A model generated the notes under the pieces. That model was given only the letters and a program-made list of their open reading frames with translations. It made no database searches and was not told where the DNA came from. From Triangularia verruculosa (lineage: Eukaryota; Ascomycota; Sordariomycetes; Sordariales; Podosporaceae), in the NCBI GenBank assembly GCA_033296885.1, contig MU863909.1:1-64000 (forward strand): a stretch of 64,000 nt of DNA, written 5' to 3'. A program made the translations under genes and the position numbers. This document shows, piece after piece, positions 44,901-56,331 of this stretch. How positions within the stretch are numbered: the stretch's first letter is position 1; every line of letters begins with the position of its first letter.

Positions 44901-47900
44901 GTTAGCCGGGAGAGGCGGATGGATACCCAGCTTGTCATGCTACGATGAATTTTTCAGCCAATCTATGACCATGAAACCAAGCGCCCATGATTTGAAATGC
45001 TATCTGAAGGACGGAAAAAATACGTAGAAGGATGACGGCAATGTTCTTGCATGAGGCGGAGTTTGACGTACCATGCTAACTCTGTGCACGCGGACTAGCT
45101 ACGAAGAGATGTGAGAACAAATGTCAGCACATGTATGGTTTTCGAAGCTGACTGTCAGCCTCGCGGAACTGTCTTGAATGATGCAAGCCACATGCCCGCC
45201 CTCGACCACACGGACACAGAGCAGCACATGTTTGGTGAGGGGAGCATGTTTTCATGCGATGGCTTGGCGATCAATGATCCTCGCCGGGGCTAGCAAATCT
45301 TGCTGCCACCCGGCATTGACAAGTGTGGGACTTGACCTCCGATCATCTCGTTCGTTGCTTTCCTGGGTCCAAATTTGGCTCAGAGACGTTTGAGACTCAG
45401 AGCCCAGGGATGTCTCGAGGATCTCTTGGCCAAACGGTTTCATATCACGAGAGGTTATCCCAGGTTGGTGGTGAATGTTTGTTACTCATGCTTCACAGAA
45501 CCCCCAACAGCCCAACGAAAGCTCTCAAACTTACAGGAGCGCCAGTGGTGGATTTGCTTCGAATCCAAAGGCAAGCAAACAGCCGGCATCTCAGCCTTTG
45601 TCTTACGTCGGCATGAACTCTCAGGTGCGTGCGCCGGCTCCTCCGTCCGGTACTAACAGCTCCGAGTCTTCCAGAACAGAACAGCTGCTGAGCTGTCGAA
45701 GCTCTGGGCACCGAATGCATCAAGGAATAACCCACTAACGCACGCGCTTCAGGCGGAGCCCTCAGGAAGCACAAGCGCTTGGTTCGGCTTTTGGTTGTCG
45801 ATCCCGGGCTGGCTGATGAACTGACAAGAGAATCTGGCAGGCTGACTGTAACACCGCCTTTGGTGATTCAACGAAGAAAACCAGACCATCAGCCGCGCGC
45901 GGTCGGGCGTGCATCTCACACAGCAGGTGAGAGGGTTGAATGCTCAGGGAGTTTCATCGAGAATGGAAGGGGGAATCGAGAACACGGGGCCAATCAGATC
46001 TCATAAATCAACATCTTAGCTTCGTTTCAACTGCAGGACCGGAGTTGATCTTCAGGGCTCGAGTGGAGGGAATACCATGCCCTGGTGGTGTTCTTTACCC
46101 CTGACACAGAAAACCCACAGATGATGATGCTCGTTGGGCCAATCAGAGCCCGGGGATGGCGTAGATGGGTCGCGGGATGCGCAAAACTCCCCGAGCACAT
46201 CACGCTTCCCTCTATTTCTTTTTGCTCCCTCATGTTGGCCTCGGAAACAATAAGCTGTTGCTTTTTCCGTATGGGAGACTGTGGAATGGAAAGGAGATAA
46301 ACTCGACATGTAGTAGCACCAGAATGTGCTATTTTGGAATCAGATGGATGGTGGCCAACTGTCAAACACGCATCTCTGGGATGATTGATGGCGGGCGGGA
46401 AGTGGGAGAGGAGAATCCAACATGCAGGAACAAGCGACCCCGCGCAGGCAAACCCAGATAACCCCTGTCCTGGACCCTTCATCGCCCAATCAAAGCGGGC
46501 CGCGCTGCCAGCGTCAAGTGACTTGCAGCAGCGCCAACCAGAACTGGCAACTGGCCGCTTTGTCGCTTCTGCTGGCCTCAACGGTCTTGATATTCCTCGA
46601 AAATAAGAATTCGCATGAATGCTCGCTGAACGTGTACACAACAAACAGTGGGCAGCATTTCAAGTATTGATTGGGGGTATGCCGTCTTCTTTCGCCATGG
46701 TCCGGAGCAGCAAGCACAGAAAGGGGATGCAGGCTCCGGCCGGGCTTGGTCACTATGAGCCCGATCGAACCAATGACAAGCAAGGGCAACCCTCCAAGCA
46801 GGGATCAAGTTTTAACCATGGACAGCGGCTTGGGCGGTCTCCCCTTGCTGGGAAACGGCGCGACCAGCAGGCCACCCAGCAAATCACCGGCCGTCCTAAA
46901 TTCAGGATGTCACGGTCGTTCTGCGTCTCTTCTGCTTCTGCCGGCCCGGTCGAGGGGGTGAGTGGGCGAGAAGAGGCTTTTTTCCACTGAAGAAGTGCCA
47001 ACTGCCACTCTGGCCAGGTACATCCAGGGGGGGAAAGAGCGCATTGGTACTGCTACGCAAAGAGTGACATAATCTCCTGTGTGTTCCGTCGTACTGGTAC
47101 TTTGTGATCTGCATGAGAAAAAAGAGCATTGCGCCACTCCCCCGTGCCCGACTCCCCATGATTGCCCTCACCCTCACTCAACCTTTATTGTTGTGCTTCC
47201 CCCCCTCCAGGCTCACACCCTGCTTTTCCACTTTCAGTCATTCTGTAGACATTTGACGTCTCATCGCTCCTTGACGGACTAAATTTTGGCATCCTCAGAG
47301 ATCCTCATCCGCAGGCTCGCTTGGATACTCGAGGCCACTTACACATTCCTTTTTTACAAAACATCTTTTTGCAGGACATTCATCGCCCTCGCGCGCCGGT
47401 ACATCGTCACGCATATTTCACTTCAGTTCTACACACTCCCTCGACGCCATCACACAAAGATCAGTCTGTCGTCATTATCCACATCACACGTGGACAACCT
47501 TTGTTGAAATCGATCGAGAAGCCACGTTCCTTCTCGAATTTTTCCATTCATACACGGCCCGGATCGCCGATTCCATTGTGCTGGATATAGCTTGGAGCTT
47601 CTTTGTCAGGATACCGACTCTTGAACATACGCCAAACGTAACTGGGATTTCGAGTGTTTTGATCTCTACTTTGACCGAAACGCCCTTGTCACCGTGTATC
47701 GTCACCCGGATTCACTTCGGTTGCTTTGATAGGGTCACGGAGCCAAGCGTTGTAACCCTGGGATAGGAAGTCTGCAGAGAAAAACGGGTTCCCGGCGCAA
47801 CGTCACACGCGAAACCGAATCACAAGACCACCTGAGCAGCTGGATCGCTTGAGACCTCGTTCGCAAAACCACGCAAAAGTGTTCCTGCGTTTTACCTACG

Positions 47901-48131
47901 ACGTCACGGAAAGCCACATTTCGCCAACGCCTATCTACCACGAGCTCTACCCCTCAGGGCAGAAAGTTAATTTGGTTTCGGCCGGCTTTCTGTGTCTTCG
48001 CCATTGCCTACTATTCTTAGCCACCAGCCTGGTTGTTTTGAGTGCGTTTTCCCTCGCTTGTTGAAGCTGAAGCAGGAGGTCTAATGTCGGTGTAGATATT
48101 CATCCAGCTGAACTTGTACACAATCGGCAAG
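44901..48131. other. 3.2-kb gap pwp1 - unrecognised gene
   Basis: No gene is supported. The right part (about 47200-48131) is likely the long leader and promoter of the following gene. A possible leader intron runs from a GTGCGT donor near 48040 to CCAG near 48108, with a TCTAAT branch. A three-codon frame (48084-48095, MSV) lies inside it. Confidence 0.4.
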
Positions 48132-49136
48132 ATGTCAATCGCCAGGGCTTTCACGACCCGGCGGGTCAAGCAAAGTCTTCAGACCTCGGACCTCAACAGT
48201 TCACCACAACAGAAAAGTCCAAAATCGTCACTGGGATCTATTCGGCACAAGATTTCTAGCCCTGTCGAACTGATTCACACCACCAACATGCTCTCATATA
48301 ACGCGCCAGATCTTCACCCTTTATCAGCTTCATCAACAGGTTCCCACAGGTCTGATGACGATATGTCCGACAGTGCGCTCACCAACGGCACCACCCCACC
48401 TACCAGCCCCGATGTCGAATCATCACCAAAGAGGACCATGCCAAAGAGGGCGGTGTCGCCAGAACCGAACCATCTGTCCGCTTACTTTGCAGCCCCCGGC
48501 CAAGCAATCGAGAAGCCGGCTCTTAAAAAAGCAGCGCCAATCATCCCGCAACGGGCGGCATCTCACTCCAAGAAGTCTCCAGCTGAGGTTGCCCGGCAAA
48601 GATCGGCCTCCGGGGTATCACAGCGTTCTCAAACTACCGTTTCGACAAACGGAAGCTACACCTTTTCCCGGTCATCATCGACCAGCACAGCCACTACTGC
48701 CTCCCAAAGCTCACTCCCATTGCACATGCAACAAATTCGATCGAGGAGTTCCTCCGCTGCGAAGGGTTCCTCTGGCGCCGCTGCCACTGCCGCTGCTGAC
48801 TTTGTACGGATGGCCGCGCCACCTCTTACCCACCGGTATTACCCACCACAACAACAACCTCAACAACACAAGAAGGAGTTCTCCCAGTCTCAGCACCCGT
48901 TTGGCCAGGAGCTTGCACAGGTGTCGGAGATTGCGGAGGAGTATGGTATCAAGGAGCAGATGAGAGCGGTAGATGCCGAAGAGAAGGAGATGGTTGCCAA
49001 GGGCCTACTGAAGTTCAATGCGAATGACTACCTAGGGGAGATTCAGGGGTTGTTTGCAAACTTCTTTGGCGATGAATCCGATGCGGTAGCGGCAGCTATG
49101 CCCACTATCATGCCTGTTGCTGCTGCTTGGATTTGA
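48132..49136 (+). CDS. unrecognised Ser/Ala-rich protein
   Basis: Single exon, 334 residues, no family recognised. The N-terminus is MSIARAFTTRRVKQS. Residues 20-270 are Ser/Pro/Thr/Ala rich, with many SP and TP dipeptides and a Gln/Pro tract (PPQQQPQQH), and are probably disordered. The last 75 residues look folded: QELAQVSEIAEEYGIKEQMR, then EEKEMVAKGLLKFNANDYLG, GLFANFFGDE and an Ala/Met-rich end. Start chosen at 48132, the first ATG in a frame otherwise open only from a TTG. Coding is supported by length and by the conserved-looking C-terminus. The presequence-like start could suggest a mitochondrial location, but this is weak. Confidence 0.72.
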   Translation: MSIARAFTTRRVKQSLQTSDLNSSPQQKSPKSSLGSIRHKISSPVELIHTTNMLSYNAPDLHPLSASSTGSHRSDDDMSDSALTNGTTPPTSPDVESSPKRTMPKRAVSPEPNHLSAYFAAPGQAIEKPALKKAAPIIPQRAASHSKKSPAEVARQRSASGVSQRSQTTVSTNGSYTFSRSSSTSTATTASQSSLPLHMQQIRSRSSSAAKGSSGAAATAAADFVRMAAPPLTHRYYPPQQQPQQHKKEFSQSQHPFGQELAQVSEIAEEYGIKEQMRAVDAEEKEMVAKGLLKFNANDYLGEIQGLFANFFGDESDAVAAAMPTIMPVAAAWI

Positions 49137-51181
49137 ATTGGCATTGCATGCCATTTTTCTGGACAAATTCTCTTCTGTACATATTTTACACTTTCATCTT
49201 CTTAGCCGTCTGTTGGCTGTACCTACCTTGTAGGGATTAGGGACTGGGAAATATCATGTGGTTTAGGGGGGAAATAAGGGTCACGGATTGGGAGGTTTAA
49301 GACCCGAAAAGGGTTGTCGCGAACTGGCAATGTACATATGGGCGTTTGATTTTCTGGAAAGACACCCACATACAAGAGGGAGGAGAAGAGAACTATATCT
49401 TTATGCTTTCTTTAAAAAGATGTAGTTAGAAGGTTTGGTTATGGTTCTTGGTTTGTAGAAGTTCTTTTTGAGATTCCCTTTCACTTTCCACTTTCATTTT
49501 AGTGTTAGGAGAAACAAGGTCAGAATTGGATGTGTTGAGCATTGAGTAATAACATCTACCTCCATTGCTAGTTTTCACGGTGTGCACTTTTGATAGTTAT
49601 GCATCGGGCTGTTTGCTTGCTTGTCTGAATGAGCTGAGATACATCTTACATGTAAGTGGCCGGTGAGACGATTGTCAGCCCCCATGGTCGGGCCGGCGAA
49701 GATGATGACCCGACCCCTATCTACCACCACAAGTGGGGATGGACGAACGGGCCTCGTCTGTCGGTCAAGGAGTTTGGCGACCGACGGGATATTAAAATAG
49801 AAAGCTGTATCCGTCAGGTCGGGTATGTACACATATCTTCTCGATGGGCGGCCGGAATGGGCGATGATGGCTGCTTAGGGATGCGGCTTGTTAGTTGCAC
49901 AACTTGCTCTGTTCTATCGCGAGAATGCACATGCGAGATTGTGGAAATAATGAGCTTATTCCGTGGAATGCTAGGATGTCTACCTACCGTAGGGACGGGG
50001 GAATGTCGCTATCCGACCCGATCGGAGCCGATCAGCGACGACGCCATATTTGTGATATCGCCGTTGATAGCCTTACACTGCATATTCTAGTATTCGTTGG
50101 CAGACGGCTGACCCTTTACACGGCAGGCATGGCTCTCGCTGAAGGGACGGGCTGGCTTGCAGCTTGCCAGGCGGCTGAAACTCGGATTCTGTGACATCAA
50201 CTCAGCAGCACTCGGAGATGTCGCTAACGGGCATCTCATGATGCCCGTGACATCCTTGGTTCGGCGTCATCAGATCATGAGTATGTGTAACTGTGATGAT
50301 CTCCTATCACCAAGCCTCACCACCACGGAATCCTGTGGATCGTTTCGGCTTCAATCCCTCCACTTGCCTATTGCGAAGCTAGGTATGTTCAACTGCACCC
50401 CTAAATGCCACCAGATATCGGGACCACACCTAGGAAGAGGAACCCAATCTTGAGTCCGATCTGGGGCCTGCTCCATTGGAGACAGGTAGACTACCTACAA
50501 CTATAAGTCTCCTACCCCTAGGGAGAGAAGGAACTTCAATATGAGAGGTTTGTCGAAAAGGCCGGTCACGTCGATCACCCGTCACCCGTGCCGCCTCCCG
50601 GTGCCCGGGTCGGGTAATGGGTTCCGGATTTAGGTGGGGCGAACCGTGACGTTGGCGTGGTTGGTTGACCTGCTGTGCCTCCCCGGAGTTGAGGTGGGGC
50701 CGGCCGGTATGCCGACCGGGACCGGGCTGACGGGCTGATGTTGATGAGCGATGGCGCTCAGGGTCTGGTGTTTTGTTGACCACGTGCTCGGCCTTTAACT
50801 TCTACTCAAAAGCAGGCTATGAGAGATACTCGGGTTGTGTCTTGATTGTCTTCAAGTTGAAGACCAGTTTGAGTACTGCGCCATTCTACCTAAAGGTTGA
50901 GCAAGCACCGCCTACTGCAAACCACGCTGAAAAGGGTGTGTCATGGCAATCGAATTCAGTAGAGAGTCTCTAGTAAAAAAGAGAGACAGCGTATAGAAGC
51001 CGTATAGATACTAAATCATGGATTCCAAGAATCTGTCCTGCTGAACCCTAACCCTGGGCAATTGGCGAAGGCTAGAGCGGGTTAGGGTTAACCCATGATA
51101 AGATAAGGCTTAGCAATGCACCTTGCTGGACATCAGCTTTCCCTACGCAACCACAATTTCATCACGCAACCATCAGAAACC
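49137..51181. other. 2-kb gap before the Tls1-like gene
   Basis: The first 350 bases are probably the 3' region of the preceding gene. About 50560-50740 is markedly GC-rich, with repeated AGGTGGGGC at about 50633 and 50692 and GGCCGGCCGG-like sequence. No reading frame is convincing. The telomere-like inverted repeat near 51044-51089 is listed separately. Confidence 0.45.
51044..51089. promoter_or_regulatory. telomere-repeat inverted repeat upstream of the Tls1-like gene
   Basis: The left arm AACCCTAACCC (51044-51054) is the exact reverse complement of the right arm GGGTTAGGGTT (51079-51089), with 24 bases between. Both arms are TTAGGG telomere-type units, the fungal telomere sequence, and lie about 90-140 bases before the start codon at 51182. 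TTAGGG-type sites in promoters are bound by Tbf1-like factors in yeasts; a similar role here is inference. Confidence 0.7.
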
Positions 51182-52420
51182 ATGGAAACAACCAGTGCCG
51201 AAGCTACACCGGAACCACAAGTCGTCTTCAAATCGGGGAAGAAGAGAAAAGCCTACCGCCAGCGAATCGAAGAACCGGAAAGCGCGACAAAGGATAATCA
51301 GAATGCGACCAAGCCCGCGCCAGTCATTGCCCCGGCGGTAGCAGGCAGCGCCGCGGAAAGGGCAGCCGATGAGGACGATGAAGAGAAAGGTCTCTCTGTC
51401 GCGGAAGTTCTGAGGCTACGAAATTCTCGAAAGAACAAGTTTGGCGGCGTTGGTTTCCGCGCAAGGCCTGGACAACCATCACACGGCGATGACGATGGCG
51501 CCACCGAGGAGCAGAGCCTAGTTCTCCATGCTAGCGCAGAAGCGGAAACAGAAGTCTTGGGCGGCATTACACAGAGGTTTGCGCCCCAGACCGGTCTGGC
51601 TGGCGATCTAGTCAACAAGCATATGTGAGGACCCCCTTTCCACACATCGAATGAACCAGAGACTGATCAAGCAAGGGAGGAATATGTAGAATCTGCATTG
51701 GCTAGACGACAGCGACAGGCCGCAGAGCTTGCAGCACAGCAAGAAGGCCAAGACGCTGGCGCATCTTCAGCAAATGCGACCAACTCAGACTCGAGCAACC
51801 TTCCATTCAACGGACCACAGGTGGATTCGCAGCGAGCTTTACAGGGCAAGCTTATGGAGATTGACCTGGGCGATGAGGCTCGCGCGCGTAACATCGAGAT
51901 GACAGAGCGCGCCAGGAAACGATTGCAGGGCCAGATCGACGAGGAAGACGAGTCAGAAAGCCGAAGGAAAACACGGCTTGGCCCAGATGGCAAGCCCTGG
52001 CGAGGCCGGAGGCGCCGGGGGAGCGAGGATATCAAGCGAGACCAGCTTGTAGAGGAGTTTTTGAGCGAGAACAAACGTAAGTGGGCTGTGGTGTTTGTTA
52101 TTCTATTATTTGAAGCACCGGCTAACCTTTTTACAGTCGACATCTACGATGTACCCTCAGCGGGAACCCCCACAGTGGGCGACGTAGGAGATGGAGACGA
52201 GTACGCAGCAGATGATCGCATTGCTGAAGAATTTCGGCGTGACTTCATGGATGCCATGGCCCAGAGGCACCGAAAGAAACGAGTTGCTCAGCCTACCACC
52301 AAGCCTGGTACCAGTCGCACAGAGGAGGTCCTCAAAGGGCCGAAGTTGGGTGGCAGTCGAAACGCAAGGGCAGCTATGCGAGAGATATTGCTCAAAGAGC
52401 AGGCTACGAAGCGAAGGTAG
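51182..52420 (+). CDS. Tls1/C9orf78-type splicing factor (Hep59 domain)
   Basis: Homologue, by motif, of human C9orf78 and fission yeast Tls1, nuclear proteins tied to the Brr2/Prp8 part of the spliceosome; Tls1 also affects telomere length and silencing through splicing. Three exons: 51182-51624, 51676-52076, 52137-52420. Introns are 51 and 60 nt; the second (GTAAGT, GGCTAAC, ACAG) is stop-free and in frame. Product 375 residues. Shared features: basic start (SGKKRKAYRQR), SVAEVLRLRNSRKNK, the NKHMEEYVESALARR helix, the core MEIDLGDEARARNIEMTERA and a basic C-terminus. Orthology to tls1 is likely but was not tested. Confidence 0.85.
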
Positions 52421-54144
52421 AAGGTGTTTCTTTAGGCGCGCAGCCTTGCAAGGGATGAGGCTTGGGTTCTTCAGATATGCCTCTTACTTAGTATGCGAAT
52501 GCGATGTTGACGCCCACGACTCTCGCACCTGAACCAAATTTCGGATTATCTTGGGTTTGGATCAAAACGCGACTAAATGCTGACAGCCCTGCTGTTCGAG
52601 ATAGACCTCTTGATTAGATAGCCGATGGATCTCGTTAGCGCTTGCTACCTTACTCAGCGTTTTTTTACAGTACTACGACAATAAGGACATCAATACAGAG
52701 AAATTGACCTCAGAGCCATGTTCATGTCAGTATGAGTTGGCTGGGAGCTGAACATGATGGAGGCAGGGCTATTGATTAAACCACCACGTGTTCCTACAAT
52801 TGAACGGTCACCGAACGGCTCTAGACTTTCTAGATCAGGATGCCTGTAAAGGCGGCCAAGCGACGGCTAACGCATTTCAGGATCGAGGGCCCCCATTTGT
52901 TGGAGTCGCTGTCATTTGACAAGCGACAAGACGCAGCTCAGCCCCCATGCTTGCTGACACCCCGCCGTTCCTTCCCCCCGCCTTGGGCTGCAGGGTAAAG
53001 GAAAAAGAAGAGGGAGGAAATGCTTTCCACAAGTTGGTTTGAAAAAGCGCGCGACTGGAGTGGCAGGATTCTTTGCGAGCAAACTCGCACTGTCGCACAA
53101 CTTCTCAAACATCTCACACACCACATATCATCTCAGAAATGATGGCCAGATTTGTGACAATCTAGACACCGTTTTCTTACTCAGTTTATGTGCATGTACG
53201 TGAGTGATGTACACCAAGTCAGAGTGTCAGCGGGAACCGTCCCGCTCCAAAGCATGGATCATCGCGTTGCTATATTGGGAATTTGATGTCTTTGCACTAT
53301 CGGTTGGATAAGCGATTGGCTAGCTGCGAGGTTTTTGGGTGTACCGTTGCAACCAAAGAAATGTGTGTCTTGTCTCTTCTTGTTTTTTGTTGTATGTACG
53401 AAAAAAGGTGGGAAAAGTCTGGTATTGAATGCGACATCAACACCACTTTCTGTTGCCACAGGAGAGGCGGATACATTTATCTGGAATCATGGTAGGATTA
53501 TCAGTTTGGTTGAACGGACACAGTGGCGCCGTTCTCGCCCACGCAGCAGTTCGGTTTGGTAATTGATGGTGTGTTGTAATTGCTGCCTTCGGACTTTGTT
53601 GTGAGGGGGGGGAAGGATCTGATCTGAGAGGAGCAGCAGAAACCGGCACGGTGCACATTTTCTCTTTTGAGGCATATGGATGGATGGGTTGTGCGGGACA
53701 CTCGACGTTTTCTGGTTGGTGAAGGATCCTGCCTGCGCCTCTCAGCCCTTTGGCTATGCAACAGGGGGGGGTAGTAGAACACCGCGCAATCCTTTCCATC
53801 TTTCTCAGCTGGGGGGTAGAACAAGAAGAGAGAAGAAGCGCTTGGGCGATTTGGGTCTGGTTCGGGGCCCTTGTGTGGGATTGGTGCTTACTCTGAGCCT
53901 TGCACATTCTCTCCTCCTGTCTGACAACACGCCTGGCGTCTTTTCTTTACCTTTTCATCAAACAAGTAGCCGACGACACTATCGGACACGGCCCCGAAGC
54001 TGCGACTTGAAAACGCGCGAGCGGACAACCGAACTACAGGGCAACGATATCGGCAATGACACTGACACCTGAGGGCGGCAATTGACCGAGGCATCTCGAA
54101 CATCGATCTGGTTTTGCAAATACTACAACTGACAACGGGTAACC
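52421..54144. other. 1.7-kb gap Tls1-like gene - membrane protein gene
   Basis: Short overlapping frames only, none with a domain. The region from about 53900 to 54144 is probably the leader of the next gene. Confidence 0.45.
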
Positions 54145-55633
54145 ATGAGGATACTGACAAGGCGAGCCTGTGTGGCCGTCATATGTTTGGCGTCTGGAGT
54201 TGTGAATGGGCAGGAGGCTGCGTCACCGATCGGGAATGGCAATGATGATAAGCTTGATGCCGTGATTTTCGACATCAACGATTTTATCGGCCCAGAATTT
54301 GGACTGGGCCAGACAGCCATATTCTTCCCGCAGAGTCCTATGAATCGAACATTCACTTGGACAAGCCCAAACTACGGAGTAGTCGTTACAATTCAGCTAT
54401 GGCAAAAGATTGAAAGCAAAATCATCGAAGACCAACCAGATCACAAATCTATTATTTCAGCGAAAGTACGCCCTGACAACCCCAAAGAACATGGAGAAGA
54501 TGTGCATGACGGATCATCAAATACACTTGCTTCTGTTGTAAATGGCCCATCGCCATCATCAACGATTGGTCAACAGCCGACTGTGGCACGGCGCCAGCCA
54601 AAGGGAACCAATTCCTGTGATAACCTACTTTCAGCAGGTTGGTAAACTCGCTGACTTGATAACAAATACCTGGTTGCTAACCGTCGATGGGAATCTAGCT
54701 CACTCAGGAGGCGGCGGTAGCGTGACTGTTGATTTGCTCGCAATCAGACAATTTTGCGGGCACAAGCTCACGGGCAACAATCCGTTGTATTTCAAGGCGA
54801 TATGGGGGCGTATGGGTGATCGTGCCAACTTTAGTAGGGCCTTCGCGGTGGTTATCAACACTGATGAACTCGAGGAGGCTAAAACGAACTCGATATACCA
54901 AAGTACAGACCCATACGTCCCACCAGGAGATGCCGTAGGTTATGATACTGAAAACATGCCTGGTGGGCTATTAATCCCAACGTCTGGAGCCGATGGCTCA
55001 ATCAGCACCCCAACCAGTGAGCTCGCAACGCCAGACTCGGCATCAAGAACAGGGCTTGAACTAGGTGCCATCATCGGTATCGCCGTCGGATGCGGCTTAG
55101 CCGGTCTCCTCACCGTCCTAGGAATCATTTGGTTTGTCGTCCGCAGACGACAGCAAAAGCAGGACCTTCGCCCTGTCGGATCCTTCAACTCCGGCAACCG
55201 TGGCGAGGACCTCATGGCTGAGAAGGAAGCACACACCGGCGTTGACGTAGATGCATCGCCAAACTCCCCCTACTCTGACGACGGGCACGGCAACGTCGCA
55301 TATCCACCAGGCACCACCGCGGCCACTGTAGCCCTAGCCGCCACAACTGTTCCTTCCCATCCAGACCAATCCCGGTCTTACACACCATATTCCGACCGAC
55401 CAGGCGCCGGAGCTAGAGCCACACCAAGCATCCGACCAGACTCAATAGCCCTCAACGACGAGGGCGCTCGCACCAACGTCCCGAGCCCGATACCAGGACG
55501 GGCAACACCGCGAGGGCTAACAACACCATACGCCCACTTGGTCGAAGAAGGAATGACAGAGGAGGAGATTAGAAGGCTAGAGGAGGAGGAGCGGCAGCTA
55601 GATGCTGCGATTGAGCAAGCAGGAAGACGATGA
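54145..55633 (+). CDS. single-pass membrane protein with signal peptide
   Basis: Family not named with confidence. Proposed exons 54145-54637 and 54699-55633, joined across a 61-nt intron (donor GTTGGT, branch TTGCTAAC, acceptor CTAG); product 475 residues. A signal peptide at 1-22 (MRILTRRACVAVICLASGVV) is followed by an extracellular part with FFPQSPMNRTFTWTSPNYGV and one N-glycosylation site there (NRT). A transmembrane helix at about 285-309 (GAIIGIAVGCGLAGLLTVLG) is followed by a basic stop-transfer (RRRQQKQ). The cytosolic tail of about 165 residues is Pro/Ser/Thr/Ala-rich and ends in an acidic-basic coiled segment (EEEIRRLEEEERQLDAAIEQ). The layout resembles fungal surface sensors or adhesins. 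The donor is weak and the exon join is the least certain part. Confidence 0.68.
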
Positions 55634-56331
55634 TGAAACGAAAACGATGGGGAGGGAAAGGGCGCCGGCGGCGTTCAAGGTTGCATGATATGGAATTGGC
55701 CGGTCTCGTATTGTCTTTTGATACATCTTTACCTCCATGTCTCTCTGGCACAAAAATTGGGAACAAGGTATGATTTTGTAACTTTTGCCCTCAAGCGTGG
55801 GCTGTTTTCTATTTCAGCACATACCCGTATCATGGAGTTATACCTACATGGAGTGAACGAGATGCGGGAAAGGGGGCTGAGTGGTTACTTTGCACATAGC
55901 GTTGCGCGTCATTCGTTCAAAGAGAGACTTGTGAATAAATCACTGTTCACCATCAGCTCTGTTGACCTGCGATAAATCTTGTCTCTCATCAAACCATGCC
56001 CTTCAGGGTCTGAACTAACGTTGTTCGCCATCAAAAAATGCCAACTGTATATCCCTAAGAATTCCGACGGTGTGTCTTAGATACCTTTGAATCCCTTTAC
56101 CACTTCCCCTTGCCTATCAGAAGCCTAAATACGCTCCCAGCATCCCTTCTATCATACCACCAAGAACAATGCTAACGACCACCCTGCAAAATGAATTCCC
56201 AAAAACGCCAAATGCCTCCACCCTCGTAATCATACACTTTTCACATCACAAAAGCTGTAATCTGACTCTATGGTGATCAACTTCCCCTGAAACACTTCGA
56301 AAGCCACTTCCTCTACCTCATCATAGTCCTA
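55634..56331. other. convergent intergenic membrane protein gene / tvp23
   Basis: Facing 3' regions; nothing further recognised. Confidence 0.5.

Noticed and set aside
50430..50783. 117-codon Arg/Pro-rich minus-strand frame
   Set aside because: Explained by the GC-rich patch. No start context or conserved segment.
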